NCBI GenBank assembly: GCA_027488785.1
Contig: JAIYAY010000018.1
Location: 62,001 to 126,000, forward strand
DNA length: 64,000 nt
From: Sphingomonadales bacterium
Lineage (GTDB): Bacteria; Pseudomonadota; Alphaproteobacteria; Sphingomonadales; Sphingomonadaceae
Direction: 5' to 3'
The notes under the pieces are model-generated. The model saw nothing but the letters and a program-made list of their open reading frames with translations. It did not search any database and was not told where the DNA came from. The translations under genes and the position numbers were made by a program. Shown here one piece after another: positions 1 to 8,336 of this stretch (the first letter of the stretch is position 1; every line of letters starts with the position of its first letter).

Positions 1-231
1 AACCAACACTGGCGTTGACACTTTGGCAACGCGTAGCTTTTTCAAAACGTCATAGCCATGCATGTCGGGCAAGTTCAAATCGAGCAATATAACGTCATAA
101 TCATAGAGCATACCTAAATCGAGACCTTCGTCACCCGAGGCCGTCGTGTAAACATTGAACCTTTCCGCCACGAGCATCATTTCAATGGCCTTCGCCGTGG
201 TAGGTTCATCTTCAATCAATAGAACACGCAT
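1..231 (-). CDS. ctrA: Cell-cycle response regulator CtrA (receiver domain only; cut by window edge)
   Basis: Only the first 77 residues lie in the window. They form an OmpR-type receiver domain: MRVLLIEDE at the N-terminus supplies the acidic pocket (Glu7, Asp8), and Asp51 in [14 protein letters not shown] is the phospho-acceptor. The [15 protein letters not shown] stretch and the exact start are what distinguish CtrA from general PhoB-like regulators. In alphaproteobacteria CtrA is phosphorylated through CckA-ChpT and binds TTAA-type sites to control division, motility or gene transfer functions (family knowledge). The ATG at 231 follows AAGGGG at a normal distance. The DNA-binding half is beyond the left edge, so the identification rests on the receiver alone. 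Confidence 0.88.
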   Translation of the reverse strand, partial: MRVLLIEDEPTTAKAIEMMLVAERFNVYTTASGDEGLDLGMLYDYDVILLDLNLPDMHGYDVLKKLRVAKVSTPVLV

Positions 232-647
232 GGGCAAACCCCTTTTTCAAACTCCCAAATCCGCGCGAATTAATCCAACAGTGCTTGGAACTTTATTAAC
301 CATAAGGGCACTCATCTTAAAAGATGAATTTTGAATTAATGCTTTAATTTTGATGACTTATGATATTTTTGTAACAAAAAATGACTATTTTCCAAGGGTT
401 ACAGATTTCACAGAAATGTAAATTTTTTCACATAATTTGTAACATTTATGGAAATTAGCCTCGGAAGCTAAAAAATATATTTGCGGCGGCGAAAGCTTAA
501 CGGAAGTCAATATAATCACCGCCCAGTTGGGCGGACCAAAAATCGGCCGTAAGGCACTCAGTATGTTTCTTAACTTTTCCATTTAAATACCAATATCATG
601 CACTATCTTAGCTATATGAAAAACACCCTGCTAAAGGAGTGCGCGAT
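232..647. other. AT-rich intergenic region between ctrA and the pirin gene
   Basis: About 400 bases of markedly AT-rich DNA separate two divergent genes. It must hold the ctrA promoter and the pirin promoter. I looked for a TTAA-N7-TTAA CtrA box and for GANTC methylation sites and found neither in canonical form; TTAA occurs several times with other spacings (for example TTAATGCTTTAA near 335). A 65-codon minus-strand reading frame at 385-582 has no ribosome binding site and looks like chance. Confidence 0.6.
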
Positions 648-1361
648 ATGACCGACGCAAAAACTAAATTTGAAATTCGCCCTTTTGCAACGCTGGGCGC
701 AGCGAACCATGGCTGGCTTGACGCACATCACCATTTTTCATTCGGTAACTATCACGACGCTGCACGGATGAACTGGGGTGCAATCCGTGTCTGGAATGAC
801 GACGTGATTGCGCCGCAGTCGGGCTTTCCGCCGCATCCCCATGCCGACATGGAGATCATCACATATGTCCGCACTGGCGCCATCACGCACAAAGACAGCC
901 TTGGCAATGAAGGTCGCACGGCGGCTGGCGACGTCCAAGTCATGAGCGCAGGCAGCGGCATCCGACACGCAGAATATAATCTGGAGAATGAGCCAACCAC
1001 CTTATTCCAAATCTGGATCATGCCAAATCAGACCGGCGGCGAGCCAAGTTGGGGCGCAAAGCCATTCCCCAAGAGTGACCGCGCGGGCGCATGGCAGATC
1101 CTTGCTAGCGGCTTTGACGAAGATGATGACGCGCTGCCCATCCGTACCGACGCCCGCGTGCTTGGTGCGACGGTCAAAGCGGGCGACAGTCTGGAATATG
1201 CCGTTGGCGCAAATCGTCATGCCTATATGGTGCCAGCAACTGGCGCGATTGAAATTGATGGGCAGCGTGCGCAGGCCCGCGATGGCGTGGCGCTTGGCGA
1301 AGGCGTGATCACCATCACCGCAGTTGAGGACGCCGAAATCGTTCTGGTAGACTCACAGTAA
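648..1361 (+). CDS. Pirin family protein (cupin-type, possible quercetin dioxygenase)
   Basis: Pirins are bicupin iron proteins of the cytoplasm; bacterial members have been linked to quercetin 2,3-dioxygenase activity or to control of partner enzymes. This 237-residue protein has the complete N-terminal metal site: His63 and His65 in PPHPHADMEIITYVRTG, then His107 and Glu109 in GSGIRHAEYN, in the same order and spacing as the human pirin ligands. The C-terminal cupin is less conserved, as usual. I start it at ATG 648 because AAGGAG lies eight bases upstream; an upstream GTG at 639 would bury that site. It stands alone, with ctrA divergent. The true substrate cannot be read from sequence. Confidence 0.9.
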   Translation: MTDAKTKFEIRPFATLGAANHGWLDAHHHFSFGNYHDAARMNWGAIRVWNDDVIAPQSGFPPHPHADMEIITYVRTGAITHKDSLGNEGRTAAGDVQVMSAGSGIRHAEYNLENEPTTLFQIWIMPNQTGGEPSWGAKPFPKSDRAGAWQILASGFDEDDDALPIRTDARVLGATVKAGDSLEYAVGANRHAYMVPATGAIEIDGQRAQARDGVALGEGVITITAVEDAEIVLVDSQ

Positions 1362-1430
1362 TTCACCTCAGCGTTAGCCCAGCGGTTGTGACATTGGCAA
1401 AATGTGGCGTTGGCTGTTACAACCGTCATT

Positions 1431-1832
1431 ATGGCCTTTGACCTTCCCGAAGAATATCTTGAAGAAACCTTCTTGGCTTCAACCGGGCCAGGTGGGCAAA
1501 ATGTCAACAAGGTCGCGACCGCCTGCCAATTGCGTGTCGATGTCTATGCACTAGGTCTGCAACCTTATGCCTTTCGCCAACTAAAAATTCTGGCGGGGAG
1601 CAAGATGACAATTTCGGGCGAGTTGATCGTCACGGCGCGCAGCCATCGCACGCGGGAAGCCAATCGGCAGGACGCCCGCGCGCGGATAATCGAGTTGATC
1701 GACCGCGCACATATCCGCCAACCCCGCCGCGTGGCCACCAAGCCAAGTAAAGCCGCCAAGGCACGGCGGGTTGATGCCAAAAAAGGCCGGTCCACGATCA
1801 AGAAAAACCGTGGCAAGGTCAGCTTCGATTGA
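1431..1832 (+). CDS. arfB: Peptidyl-tRNA hydrolase ArfB (ribosome rescue factor)
   Basis: ArfB (YaeJ) frees ribosomes stalled at the end of non-stop mRNAs by hydrolysing peptidyl-tRNA in the A site without a stop codon. The protein has the release-factor GGQ motif at residues 21-23 (TGPGGQNVNK) and lacks the codon-recognition domains of RF1/RF2. It ends in a strongly basic tail (from about residue 95: RQPRRVATKPSKAAKARR) that in this family slides into the empty mRNA entry channel. Length (133 residues) fits. I prefer ATG 1431 over an upstream GTG at 1404 because homologues begin close to the GGQ domain. The free-methionine sulfoxide reductase gene follows after only 12 bases, so the two are probably co-transcribed. 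Confidence 0.9.
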   Translation: MAFDLPEEYLEETFLASTGPGGQNVNKVATACQLRVDVYALGLQPYAFRQLKILAGSKMTISGELIVTARSHRTREANRQDARARIIELIDRAHIRQPRRVATKPSKAAKARRVDAKKGRSTIKKNRGKVSFD

Positions 1833-1844
1833 TAAAGCAAGACG

Positions 1845-2327
1845 ATGTATACTTTTGAAATTGATGCCTCAGCACCCAAAGCCGACCTATATGCCGAATT
1901 GGAACGGGCTGCAGATGCGCTCACTAGAGGCGAACCCGATGCCGTTGCCAATATGGCAAATATCGCGGCATTACTTTGGGAATTTCTGCCGGACGTTAAC
2001 TGGACAGGTTTTTACCGCGTGATCGATGGCGAACTTGTCTTGGGGCCTTTTCAAGGCAAGGCAGCCTGTATTCGCATTCCATTTGGCAAGGGCGTATGTG
2101 GGACGGCCGCGCAAACAGGCGAGACGCAGCTAGTGGCAGATGTGCATGCTTTCCCAGGGCATATTGCCTGCGATGCCAATAGCGCATCCGAACTGGTCGT
2201 GCCTGTGCAGCATAATGGCAAGCTTATCGCGGTCATTGACCTCGATAGCCCTACACTAAACCGCTTTGATTCCGAAGACGCAAAAGGCGTTGAGCAGCTT
2301 GCACGGATGATCGCTGGCAGAATTTGA
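1845..2327 (+). CDS. msrC: Free methionine-(R)-sulfoxide reductase (GAF domain)
   Basis: This 160-residue single GAF domain protein reduces free L-methionine-(R)-sulfoxide using thioredoxin. The three cysteines that define fRMsr are present: Cys75 and Cys85 in AACIRIPFGKGVCGTAAQ and Cys109 in GHIACDA. Their mutual spacing (10 and 24) is the same as in the E. coli enzyme (Cys84, Cys94, Cys118), so it should be catalytically competent rather than a plain ligand-binding GAF domain. SELVVPV and DSP(T)LNRF complete the GAF fold. It follows arfB by 12 bases and is convergent with the leucyltransferase gene. Confidence 0.92.
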   Translation: MYTFEIDASAPKADLYAELERAADALTRGEPDAVANMANIAALLWEFLPDVNWTGFYRVIDGELVLGPFQGKAACIRIPFGKGVCGTAAQTGETQLVADVHAFPGHIACDANSASELVVPVQHNGKLIAVIDLDSPTLNRFDSEDAKGVEQLARMIAGRI

Positions 2328-2345
2328 ATGGCCTAGAGGCCCAGT

Positions 2346-3095
2346 CTAAACCGCCTCAGCATCGGGATCGAAACATTCCCACCCATTAGGTCCAAGGCGC
2401 TCCAATGGCCGGTAACGGGTCTTATAATGCATCCGTGCCGCACCATTCACCCAATAGCCCAAATAGACATAAGGAAGACCTGCGGCCTTGGCGCGCATGA
2501 TATGGTCCATGATGATAAAGTTGCCGAGACCAGAACGCCCCTCAATCTCCGTATCGTAAAAGCTGTAGATCATCGACATGCCGTCGCTCTGCTGATCGGT
2601 CAGGCACGCGCCGACCAACTTGCCTCTCTGTCCGAAGCGCGTCGGGGTTCGGTATTCAATCACCTGGCTACGCACAGGCGATTGTTCAACCATGTCGGCA
2701 TAATCCATGTCGTCCATATTCACCATGCCACCATCGGGATGGCGCGCTATAAGGTATCGGCTTAGCAACTCATATTGCTCGGTCGTTGACCAAGGGCGGC
2801 AAGCGCTCACCACCAAATCGGCATTGCGCCGCAAAATACGGCGTTGTGTGGCGTTAGGCAGGAATTCGGACGTTCGCACACGCACCGAAACGCATGCCTT
2901 ACAATCCAGGCAACTTGGCCGGTAAGCGACATTCTGGCTACGGCGAAAACCAATGCGACCAAGTGCTTCGTTCAATTCATCGGCATGATCGCCGTTGAGT
3001 TCGGTAAAGACTTTCCGTTCAATTTTGCCCGGCAAGTAAGGACAAGGGCCAGGGCTGGTTACAAAAAATCGCGGAAAACGGACTGGTGCGCTCAT
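2346..3095 (-). CDS. bpt: Aspartate/glutamate leucyltransferase (N-end rule)
   Basis: Bpt adds leucine from Leu-tRNA to proteins with N-terminal Asp or Glu, creating a ClpS/ClpAP degradation signal. The protein starts [21 protein letters not shown] and has the cysteine-rich N-terminal ATE domain (Cys62, Cys65 and Cys68 in [10 protein letters not shown]), then the acyltransferase domain with the Y-LGYWV stretch and the terminal [12 protein letters not shown] 3095 is preceded by GGAGAG; the longer frame to 3131 would add 12 residues with no binding site. Length (249 residues) is normal. It is a single gene, convergent with msrC. Confidence 0.92.
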   Translation of the reverse strand: MSAPVRFPRFFVTSPGPCPYLPGKIERKVFTELNGDHADELNEALGRIGFRRSQNVAYRPSCLDCKACVSVRVRTSEFLPNATQRRILRRNADLVVSACRPWSTTEQYELLSRYLIARHPDGGMVNMDDMDYADMVEQSPVRSQVIEYRTPTRFGQRGKLVGACLTDQQSDGMSMIYSFYDTEIEGRSGLGNFIIMDHIMRAKAAGLPYVYLGYWVNGAARMHYKTRYRPLERLGPNGWECFDPDAEAV

Positions 3096-3201
3096 ATTCT
3101 CTCCGCTGGGCCGCATTGGCTTTAAATGCATTATTTACCGTATAATGCACCGCTCATTCTATGCTGAAAAGCGTATTACCGATCTTGCTTGGGGTGCCTG
3201 C

Positions 3202-4422
3202 CTATTTGTTAAGCTCTACCCGTTCGACTTTGTAACCAGCAACATGCAAACCATCAACCAGTCCTTGTAGCTGTTTTGCATCACGCGCCTCGCATTCAAT
3301 GTCGGTGATCAATCCCTTGGCTGGCAAGGTAGTAAAAATCCGCTGATGATAGATTTCGATAATGTTGACATTATGCTCGTTGAATAAGCGCATCACTTTA
3401 TACAGCGCACCGGGGCGGTCCTGCAGCGTCAAACGCAGGCGTGCCAAACGACCCGATCGCGCAAGGTCACGCAGAAGGACATTCGCCAGCAAACGCGTAT
3501 CGATGTTGCCGCCGCATAGGACGACACCAACATTCTTGCCTGCAAATTTCTCAGGATGAGCCATCACTGCAGCAAGACCCGCTGCACCTGCACCTTCGAC
3601 AACTGTCTTTTCTATCTGCAGCAGCAGGCTAACGGCGGTTTCCAATTGCGCCTCATTCACCAGGACAATTTCGTCGACCAGTTCGCGGATGACTTCGCTA
3701 GTGAATGCGCCGGGCATTTTGACTGCTATGCCCTCTGCCAAAGTGTCGCCTTCGCAGGGCATCTGCAGATTGTTCAGCAAAGCATACATTGAGGGGTAAA
3801 GTTCGGCTTGAACCCCAATGAGCCCGATATCAGGCTTCAACGCGCGCGCAACCGTCCCCATGCCGGAAAGTAAGCCGCCGCCGCCGATAGGTACGACCAA
3901 CATATCTAGGGACGGAATGCTCTCGAGCATTTCAAGCGCCACAGTACCCTGCCCTGCGGCGACATTCGGGTCGTCAAAAGGATGGACAAAGGTCAATCCC
4001 TGTTCGGCCTCTAGCTGCCGCGCATGTTCATAGGCATCGTCAAAAGTCTCGCCAAACAAAACGACTTTGCCGCCAACACTCTCAGTCTGCATGACCTTTA
4101 CCGTTGGCGTTGGCACTGGCATGACGATGGTCACTGGAATGCCAAGACGGGTACCATGATAGCTCAGCCCCTGCGCATGGTTGCCGGCCGACGCTGCGAT
4201 CACGCCTTTACTGCGTTGTTCTTCCGAAAGCAGAAGGATCGCGTTCAACGCACCGCGCTCCTTATAGGCTGCCGTGAACTGCAGGTTTTCGAACTTTAGG
4301 TAAATATTTGCGCCCGTCAGCTTCGATAAAGTATGGCTATGCAAGGTCGGCGTCGCCACGATGGAATCGCGAATACGGTCATGGGCGGCGCGGACATGGT
4401 CCAAGGTCAATAGGTCAGACAT
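3202..4422 (-). CDS. ilvA: Threonine ammonia-lyase with C-terminal ACT domain
   Basis: The enzyme deaminates threonine to 2-oxobutanoate using PLP, the first step toward isoleucine. The PLP lysine is Lys54 (AAYKERGALN), followed by ASAGNHAQG (77-85) and the phosphate-binding glycine loop GGGGLLSG (180-187). From about residue 330 a single ACT-like domain (RPGALYKVMRLFNEHNVNI) makes this the 400-residue type 2 form rather than the long E. coli IlvA with two regulatory domains. Such short forms serve either catabolic or biosynthetic roles; no other isoleucine genes are nearby, so which one applies here is open. It is transcribed alone and divergently from the oxidoreductase operon. Confidence 0.9.
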   Translation of the reverse strand: MSDLLTLDHVRAAHDRIRDSIVATPTLHSHTLSKLTGANIYLKFENLQFTAAYKERGALNAILLLSEEQRSKGVIAASAGNHAQGLSYHGTRLGIPVTIVMPVPTPTVKVMQTESVGGKVVLFGETFDDAYEHARQLEAEQGLTFVHPFDDPNVAAGQGTVALEMLESIPSLDMLVVPIGGGGLLSGMGTVARALKPDIGLIGVQAELYPSMYALLNNLQMPCEGDTLAEGIAVKMPGAFTSEVIRELVDEIVLVNEAQLETAVSLLLQIEKTVVEGAGAAGLAAVMAHPEKFAGKNVGVVLCGGNIDTRLLANVLLRDLARSGRLARLRLTLQDRPGALYKVMRLFNEHNVNIIEIYHQRIFTTLPAKGLITDIECEARDAKQLQGLVDGLHVAGYKVERVELNK

Positions 4423-4478
4423 ATAAATTGGCCCTAACGCATCTGGTGTTAAGTGAAAACAGGCATTAAGACCAAGGG

Positions 4479-5348
4479 ATGACCAAAATTGCTTTTATTG
4501 GATTGGGCGTCATGGGCGGCCCGATTGCACGGCATCTCAAACAGGCGGGGCATGACTTGACGGTGTATAACCGTTCACGCGCTAAGGCTGAAAAATGGGT
4601 CGAGGCTTATGGCGGCACGCTGGCCACTTCTCCAGCAGATGCGGCGAAAGATGCCGAGGTTGTTATTAGCTGCGTTGGCACGGATGATGACCTGTCGGGC
4701 GTGACGCTTGGCCGCGAAGGGGCGTTCGCCGCGATGGCGAAAGGTAGCCTTTATATAGATCATACAACCGTTTCCGCACGCATTGCTCGGCAGCTGGGTG
4801 TTGAGGCTAAATCGCGCGGCTTGCTAATCGTTGACGCACCCGTAACCGGCGGGCAGGCGGGAGCAGAAAACGGCACCTTGTCCATCATGTGCGGCGGAAC
4901 GGAAGCCTCTGTTGCGGCAGCATCGCCCATTATAACCGCTTATTCCAAACGTATTGTGCATGTCGGTGGCCCCGGCACGGGTCAGATAACGAAGATGTGC
5001 AATCAAATCGCCTTTGCTGGCGTTATCCAGTCTTTGTCAGAGGCGTTGCGCTTTGCGCAGTCTGCTGAACTAGACGTAGAAAAGGTATACGAAGCCATTT
5101 CCGGCGGCGCGGCGCAAAGCTGGCAAATGGATAATCGTTGGGCCACGATGGCTGAGGACAAGTTCGATTTTGGTTTTGCGGTCGATTGGATGCGCAAGGA
5201 CCTTGGATTGGCATTCGAAGAAGCCCGCGCGGTGGGCGCGACTTTGCCGATTACTGCGATCATTGATCAGTTTTACGCCGATGTGCAGCATATGGGCGGA
5301 GGCCGACTGGATACCAGCGCGATTGTAAAAAGGTTACCTAAAGGATGA
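4479..5348 (+). CDS. NAD(P)-dependent 3-hydroxyisobutyrate dehydrogenase family oxidoreductase
   Basis: This beta-hydroxyacid dehydrogenase family member has the Rossmann glycine motif GLGVMG at residues 8-13, the substrate-binding segment DAPVTGGQAGAENGTL (119-134) and the catalytic lysine Lys172 in GQITKMCNQ. After Tyr30 comes NRSRAKAEKW, and Asn/Arg at this place usually favour NADP(H). That points toward tartronate-semialdehyde or succinate-semialdehyde reductase-like activity rather than strict valine catabolism, but the substrate is not decided by sequence. Its stop overlaps the next start as ATGA at 5345-5348, so it leads a three-gene operon. Confidence 0.88.
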   Translation: MTKIAFIGLGVMGGPIARHLKQAGHDLTVYNRSRAKAEKWVEAYGGTLATSPADAAKDAEVVISCVGTDDDLSGVTLGREGAFAAMAKGSLYIDHTTVSARIARQLGVEAKSRGLLIVDAPVTGGQAGAENGTLSIMCGGTEASVAAASPIITAYSKRIVHVGGPGTGQITKMCNQIAFAGVIQSLSEALRFAQSAELDVEKVYEAISGGAAQSWQMDNRWATMAEDKFDFGFAVDWMRKDLGLAFEEARAVGATLPITAIIDQFYADVQHMGGGRLDTSAIVKRLPKG

Positions 5349-7120
5349 AGAAACCCGCATTGCCACTGGTGTTCCGTTTCCGCATTCTCTCCCCGTTCCA
5401 AGGTCTGTTCATGTCAAAAAGAAATGGGCTGTTTTTGAAGTTATGCGCGCTCGCTTTGTTCACGAGCACCGCCGCTTCGCCAGCATTCGCCGACGGGCTC
5501 GTCGAAAATGTGAACGGCATAACGCTGGACAAAGATGGCAAGGTCATCCGCTTTAACGCCATGCTCGTGGGCAGAGATGGAAAGGTGACTGAACTACTCA
5601 CCAAAAAGGACAATTTGCCCAAGCAACTTGATTTCCGCTTGGACGGACGCGGCGCGACATTATTGCCGGGCATGATTGACGCTCATGGCCATGTCATGGG
5701 CCTGGGCTTCCAACTCCTGACGCTAGACCTATCCGCCACCAATAGCCTTGCGGAAGCGCAAGCTGCGATAAAGGCATATGCCGCAAAATATCCCGAACGT
5801 CGCTGGATTATTGGTCGCGGTTGGAACCAAGAAAAGTGGGGGCTTGGACGCTTCCCGACAGCACAAGACCTTGACGCGGCTGTCAGCGATCGCCCCGTCT
5901 GGCTTGAACGGGTCGATGGCCATGCGGGCTGGGCAAACAGCCGCGCGATGGAAATCGCTGGGGTAAATACAACATCAAAATCTCCCCCAGGTGGACGCAT
6001 TGAACTGGCCGCGGGAAAGCCAAGCGGTATATTTGTTGACGCCGCGTCGAATTTGATTGGCAAATTTGTACCAACACCCAAGCCCTTGGAACGTGACATT
6101 GCCTTGGGTGAGGCACAAAAAAAGCTGCACAGCTTAGGCATCACCGCCATTGCCGATATGGGCACATCGATGGATGACTGGCAAAGCTATCGAAGGGCAG
6201 GCGATGCGGGTTGGTTGACGCTCAGGATTATCGCTTATGCTGGCGGTATCGATAACATGGTCGCAATCGCTGGGCCTCGACCAAGCCCCTGGTTGTATAA
6301 TGACAAGCTCCGACTTGGCGGGGTGAAGCTATATCTCGACGGAGCCTTGGGCAGCCGCGGCGCGTGGTTGAAAAAACCTTATGCTGACGCCGCTGGGCAA
6401 ACGGGTCTCCAATTTCTGGCAAGCGCAGAAATCCGCAACCTCATGGTCCGCGCGTCCATGGACGGCTTCCAAACCGCTATTCATGCTATTGGTGACGCCG
6501 CCAATGCAGAGGTCATCAGCGCCATCGAAGAATTGTCCGAAACCTACAAGGGCGATCAACGTTGGCGAATTGAGCATGTCCAGATCGTTGACCCAGTCGA
6601 TCTGCAAAAGCTTGGCAAGCACGGTATTATTTCCTCGATGCAGCCTGTGCACCAGACATCTGATCGCTTGATGGCTGAGGCTCGGCTTGGCCCCGACCGG
6701 CTAAATGGTGCATATGCGTGGCAGTCCATTGCACGCGCCGGTGGCAAACTGGCCTTTGGTTCGGACGTACCGGTGGAATCAGCTGATCCCTTTGCTGGCC
6801 TTGCCGCCGCGATGACGCGCGAAGATGCCGAAGGGCAACCCTTTGGTGGCTGGCGACCGGAAGAACGCGTCACACGCGAACAGGCGCTTTCTGGTTTTAC
6901 GACGGGTGCGGCTTATGCGGCCTTTGCGGAAGGCAAATTTGGTTCATTAACCCCCGGGCATTATGCCGACTTCATCTTGATTGATGTCGACCCATTGCTT
7001 GCAAGCCCCCGCGAATTGCGTAATGCAATCGTCAAGGAAACATGGGTCGCAGGTCGGCCCGTTTATAAAAATGCTGCAGCAAATGCTGCGGAAGAAAAAA
7101 CGAATGGAGATAAACGATAA
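5345..7120 (+). CDS. Secreted amidohydrolase of the YtcJ type
   Basis: A metal-dependent hydrolase of the amidohydrolase superfamily. The HxH metal pair is His114/His116 (MIDAHGHVMG), and later motifs include LYLDGALGSRGAWL, HAIGDAAN and the catalytic aspartate in FGSDVPVES. A signal peptide is clear (MSKRNGLFLKLCALALFTST..SPAFA, cleavage near residue 49), so the mature enzyme is periplasmic. Translation may start at 5345 (ATGA overlap with the gene before) or at 5411, which gives a conventional signal peptide; I could not decide, since neither has a strong binding site. The 3' end overlaps the next ATG by one base. Related proteins are annotated as N-substituted formamide deformylases or imidazolonepropionase-like; the substrate is unknown. 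Confidence 0.87.
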   Translation: MKKPALPLVFRFRILSPFQGLFMSKRNGLFLKLCALALFTSTAASPAFADGLVENVNGITLDKDGKVIRFNAMLVGRDGKVTELLTKKDNLPKQLDFRLDGRGATLLPGMIDAHGHVMGLGFQLLTLDLSATNSLAEAQAAIKAYAAKYPERRWIIGRGWNQEKWGLGRFPTAQDLDAAVSDRPVWLERVDGHAGWANSRAMEIAGVNTTSKSPPGGRIELAAGKPSGIFVDAASNLIGKFVPTPKPLERDIALGEAQKKLHSLGITAIADMGTSMDDWQSYRRAGDAGWLTLRIIAYAGGIDNMVAIAGPRPSPWLYNDKLRLGGVKLYLDGALGSRGAWLKKPYADAAGQTGLQFLASAEIRNLMVRASMDGFQTAIHAIGDAANAEVISAIEELSETYKGDQRWRIEHVQIVDPVDLQKLGKHGIISSMQPVHQTSDRLMAEARLGPDRLNGAYAWQSIARAGGKLAFGSDVPVESADPFAGLAAAMTREDAEGQPFGGWRPEERVTREQALSGFTTGAAYAAFAEGKFGSLTPGHYADFILIDVDPLLASPRELRNAIVKETWVAGRPVYKNAAANAAEEKTNGDKR

Positions 7121-8136
7121 TGCGCGCATGGACATTGGCTAGCCGCCCGGTTGGGCTTCCGAACGACAGCAATTTTGCGATTGTTGAACATCCCGACGCC
7201 CCACTTGGCGCAGACGAGTTTCGCGTAACCAATAGCTGGCTCTCGGTCGATCCCTATATGCGTGGACGCATGAATGATGCAAAAAGCTATGCGGATCCGT
7301 TCATGTTGGGTGAACCCATGACTGGCGGCGCCGTTGGCACTGTTACCGAAAGCAATAACGCAGAGTTTCCCGTTGGTGCAAAGGTGCTGCATATGGCGGG
7401 CTGGCGCGACACGGTCGTTTTTGGCGGCGACAAGATGCCCCCTGCCGGAATGCCGCCAGTGAAACTGCCCGATCTAGGTGTGCCCGACCAACATTGGTTG
7501 AGCATCATCGGCATGCCCGGCGGCACCGCATGGTTCGGCCTGCTGAAAGTTGCTGAAGCCAAGGCCAGCGAAGTCATCTTCGTGTCAGCTGCGGCTGGCG
7601 CCGTAGGCTCCACAGTGACACAAATTGCCAAAGCGAAGGGCATGAAAGTCATCGGCTCCGCTGGCGGCGCAGACAAATGTGCTTGGGTCAAAGAACTCGG
7701 GGCCGACGCGGTGATTGATTATAAATCCGGTAAGGTGTTGCCACAATTGATGGCTGCGCTGAAGGATATAGGCGAAACTGGCATTGATGTGTATTTCGAC
7801 AATGTCGGCGGCGAGCATTTTGATGCTGCGCTCGCAACGTCAAAGGAATGGGCGCGTTTTGCGATTTGCGGCATGATTGACGTCTATAATGACTTCAAGG
7901 CGCAGCCGATGCAATATCTGCCCATGATCATTGGCAAAAGGATCATGATTAAAGGCTTCCTCTACCCTGATTTTTATGCGCAGGTGCCAGAGTTCAATGC
8001 CGACATGGCCGCCCTTATCCAATCGGGTGCCGTCAAGGGCCGCGAAACCGTGAAGAACGGGCTGGAAAAAACACCTGAAGCTTTCATAGGACTATTCAGC
8101 GGCGAAAACACCGGCAAAATGTTAGTTAAGCTCTAA
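7120..8136 (+). CDS. NADP-dependent zinc-free MDR oxidoreductase (CurA / prostaglandin reductase-like)
   Basis: A 338-residue medium-chain reductase that lacks zinc ligands and reduces carbon-carbon double bonds of enones or quinones. The N-terminal half has LSVDPYMRGRMND, typical of this subfamily, and the nucleotide fold carries SAAAGAVGSTVTQIAKAKG followed by GSAGGADKCAWV, the NADPH-preferring pattern. FDNVGGEHFDAAL and the C-terminal GKMLVKL fit the family. The ATG at 7120 shares its A with the preceding TAA stop, which makes translational coupling likely and ends the three-gene operon; a 20-base palindrome follows. Together the genes look like a small detoxification or catabolic unit. 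Confidence 0.88.
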   Translation: MRAWTLASRPVGLPNDSNFAIVEHPDAPLGADEFRVTNSWLSVDPYMRGRMNDAKSYADPFMLGEPMTGGAVGTVTESNNAEFPVGAKVLHMAGWRDTVVFGGDKMPPAGMPPVKLPDLGVPDQHWLSIIGMPGGTAWFGLLKVAEAKASEVIFVSAAAGAVGSTVTQIAKAKGMKVIGSAGGADKCAWVKELGADAVIDYKSGKVLPQLMAALKDIGETGIDVYFDNVGGEHFDAALATSKEWARFAICGMIDVYNDFKAQPMQYLPMIIGKRIMIKGFLYPDFYAQVPEFNADMAALIQSGAVKGRETVKNGLEKTPEAFIGLFSGENTGKMLVKL

Positions 8137-8139
8137 CAC

Positions 8140-8159
8140 AAAATGCTGCGCAGCATTTT
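8140..8159 (+). terminator. Perfect 20-base palindrome after the oxidoreductase operon
   Basis: AAAATGCTGCGCAGCATTTT is a perfect palindrome starting four bases after the stop codon. It would form a stem ending in Ts and could stop transcription of the operon. A second hairpin follows at 8162-8186 (CGTGAAAA / TTTTCACG), and the AAATGCTGCG half recurs at 8190-8199. Confidence 0.5.
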
Positions 8160-8336
8160 AACGTGAAAACGTGAATGTTTTTCACGGTGAAATGCTGCGT
8201 CCCGCGGCGTTAATGCTGGCATTGTTGCAATATTGACGCACCAGCAAAATTTCAAAGCGGACAATAATTTAGGGCAATGACATTCAACCGCCCCTTCGCT
8301 AGATTGTCAAACACTGTGTCATTTAGGAGAAAACAT

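Noticed and set aside
385-582. 65-codon minus-strand frame upstream of ctrA
   Set aside because: No ribosome binding site, very AT-rich, no familiar product; it covers the ctrA promoter region.
232-647. CtrA autoregulatory box
   Set aside because: No TTAA-N7-TTAA found; only TTAA motifs with other spacing.
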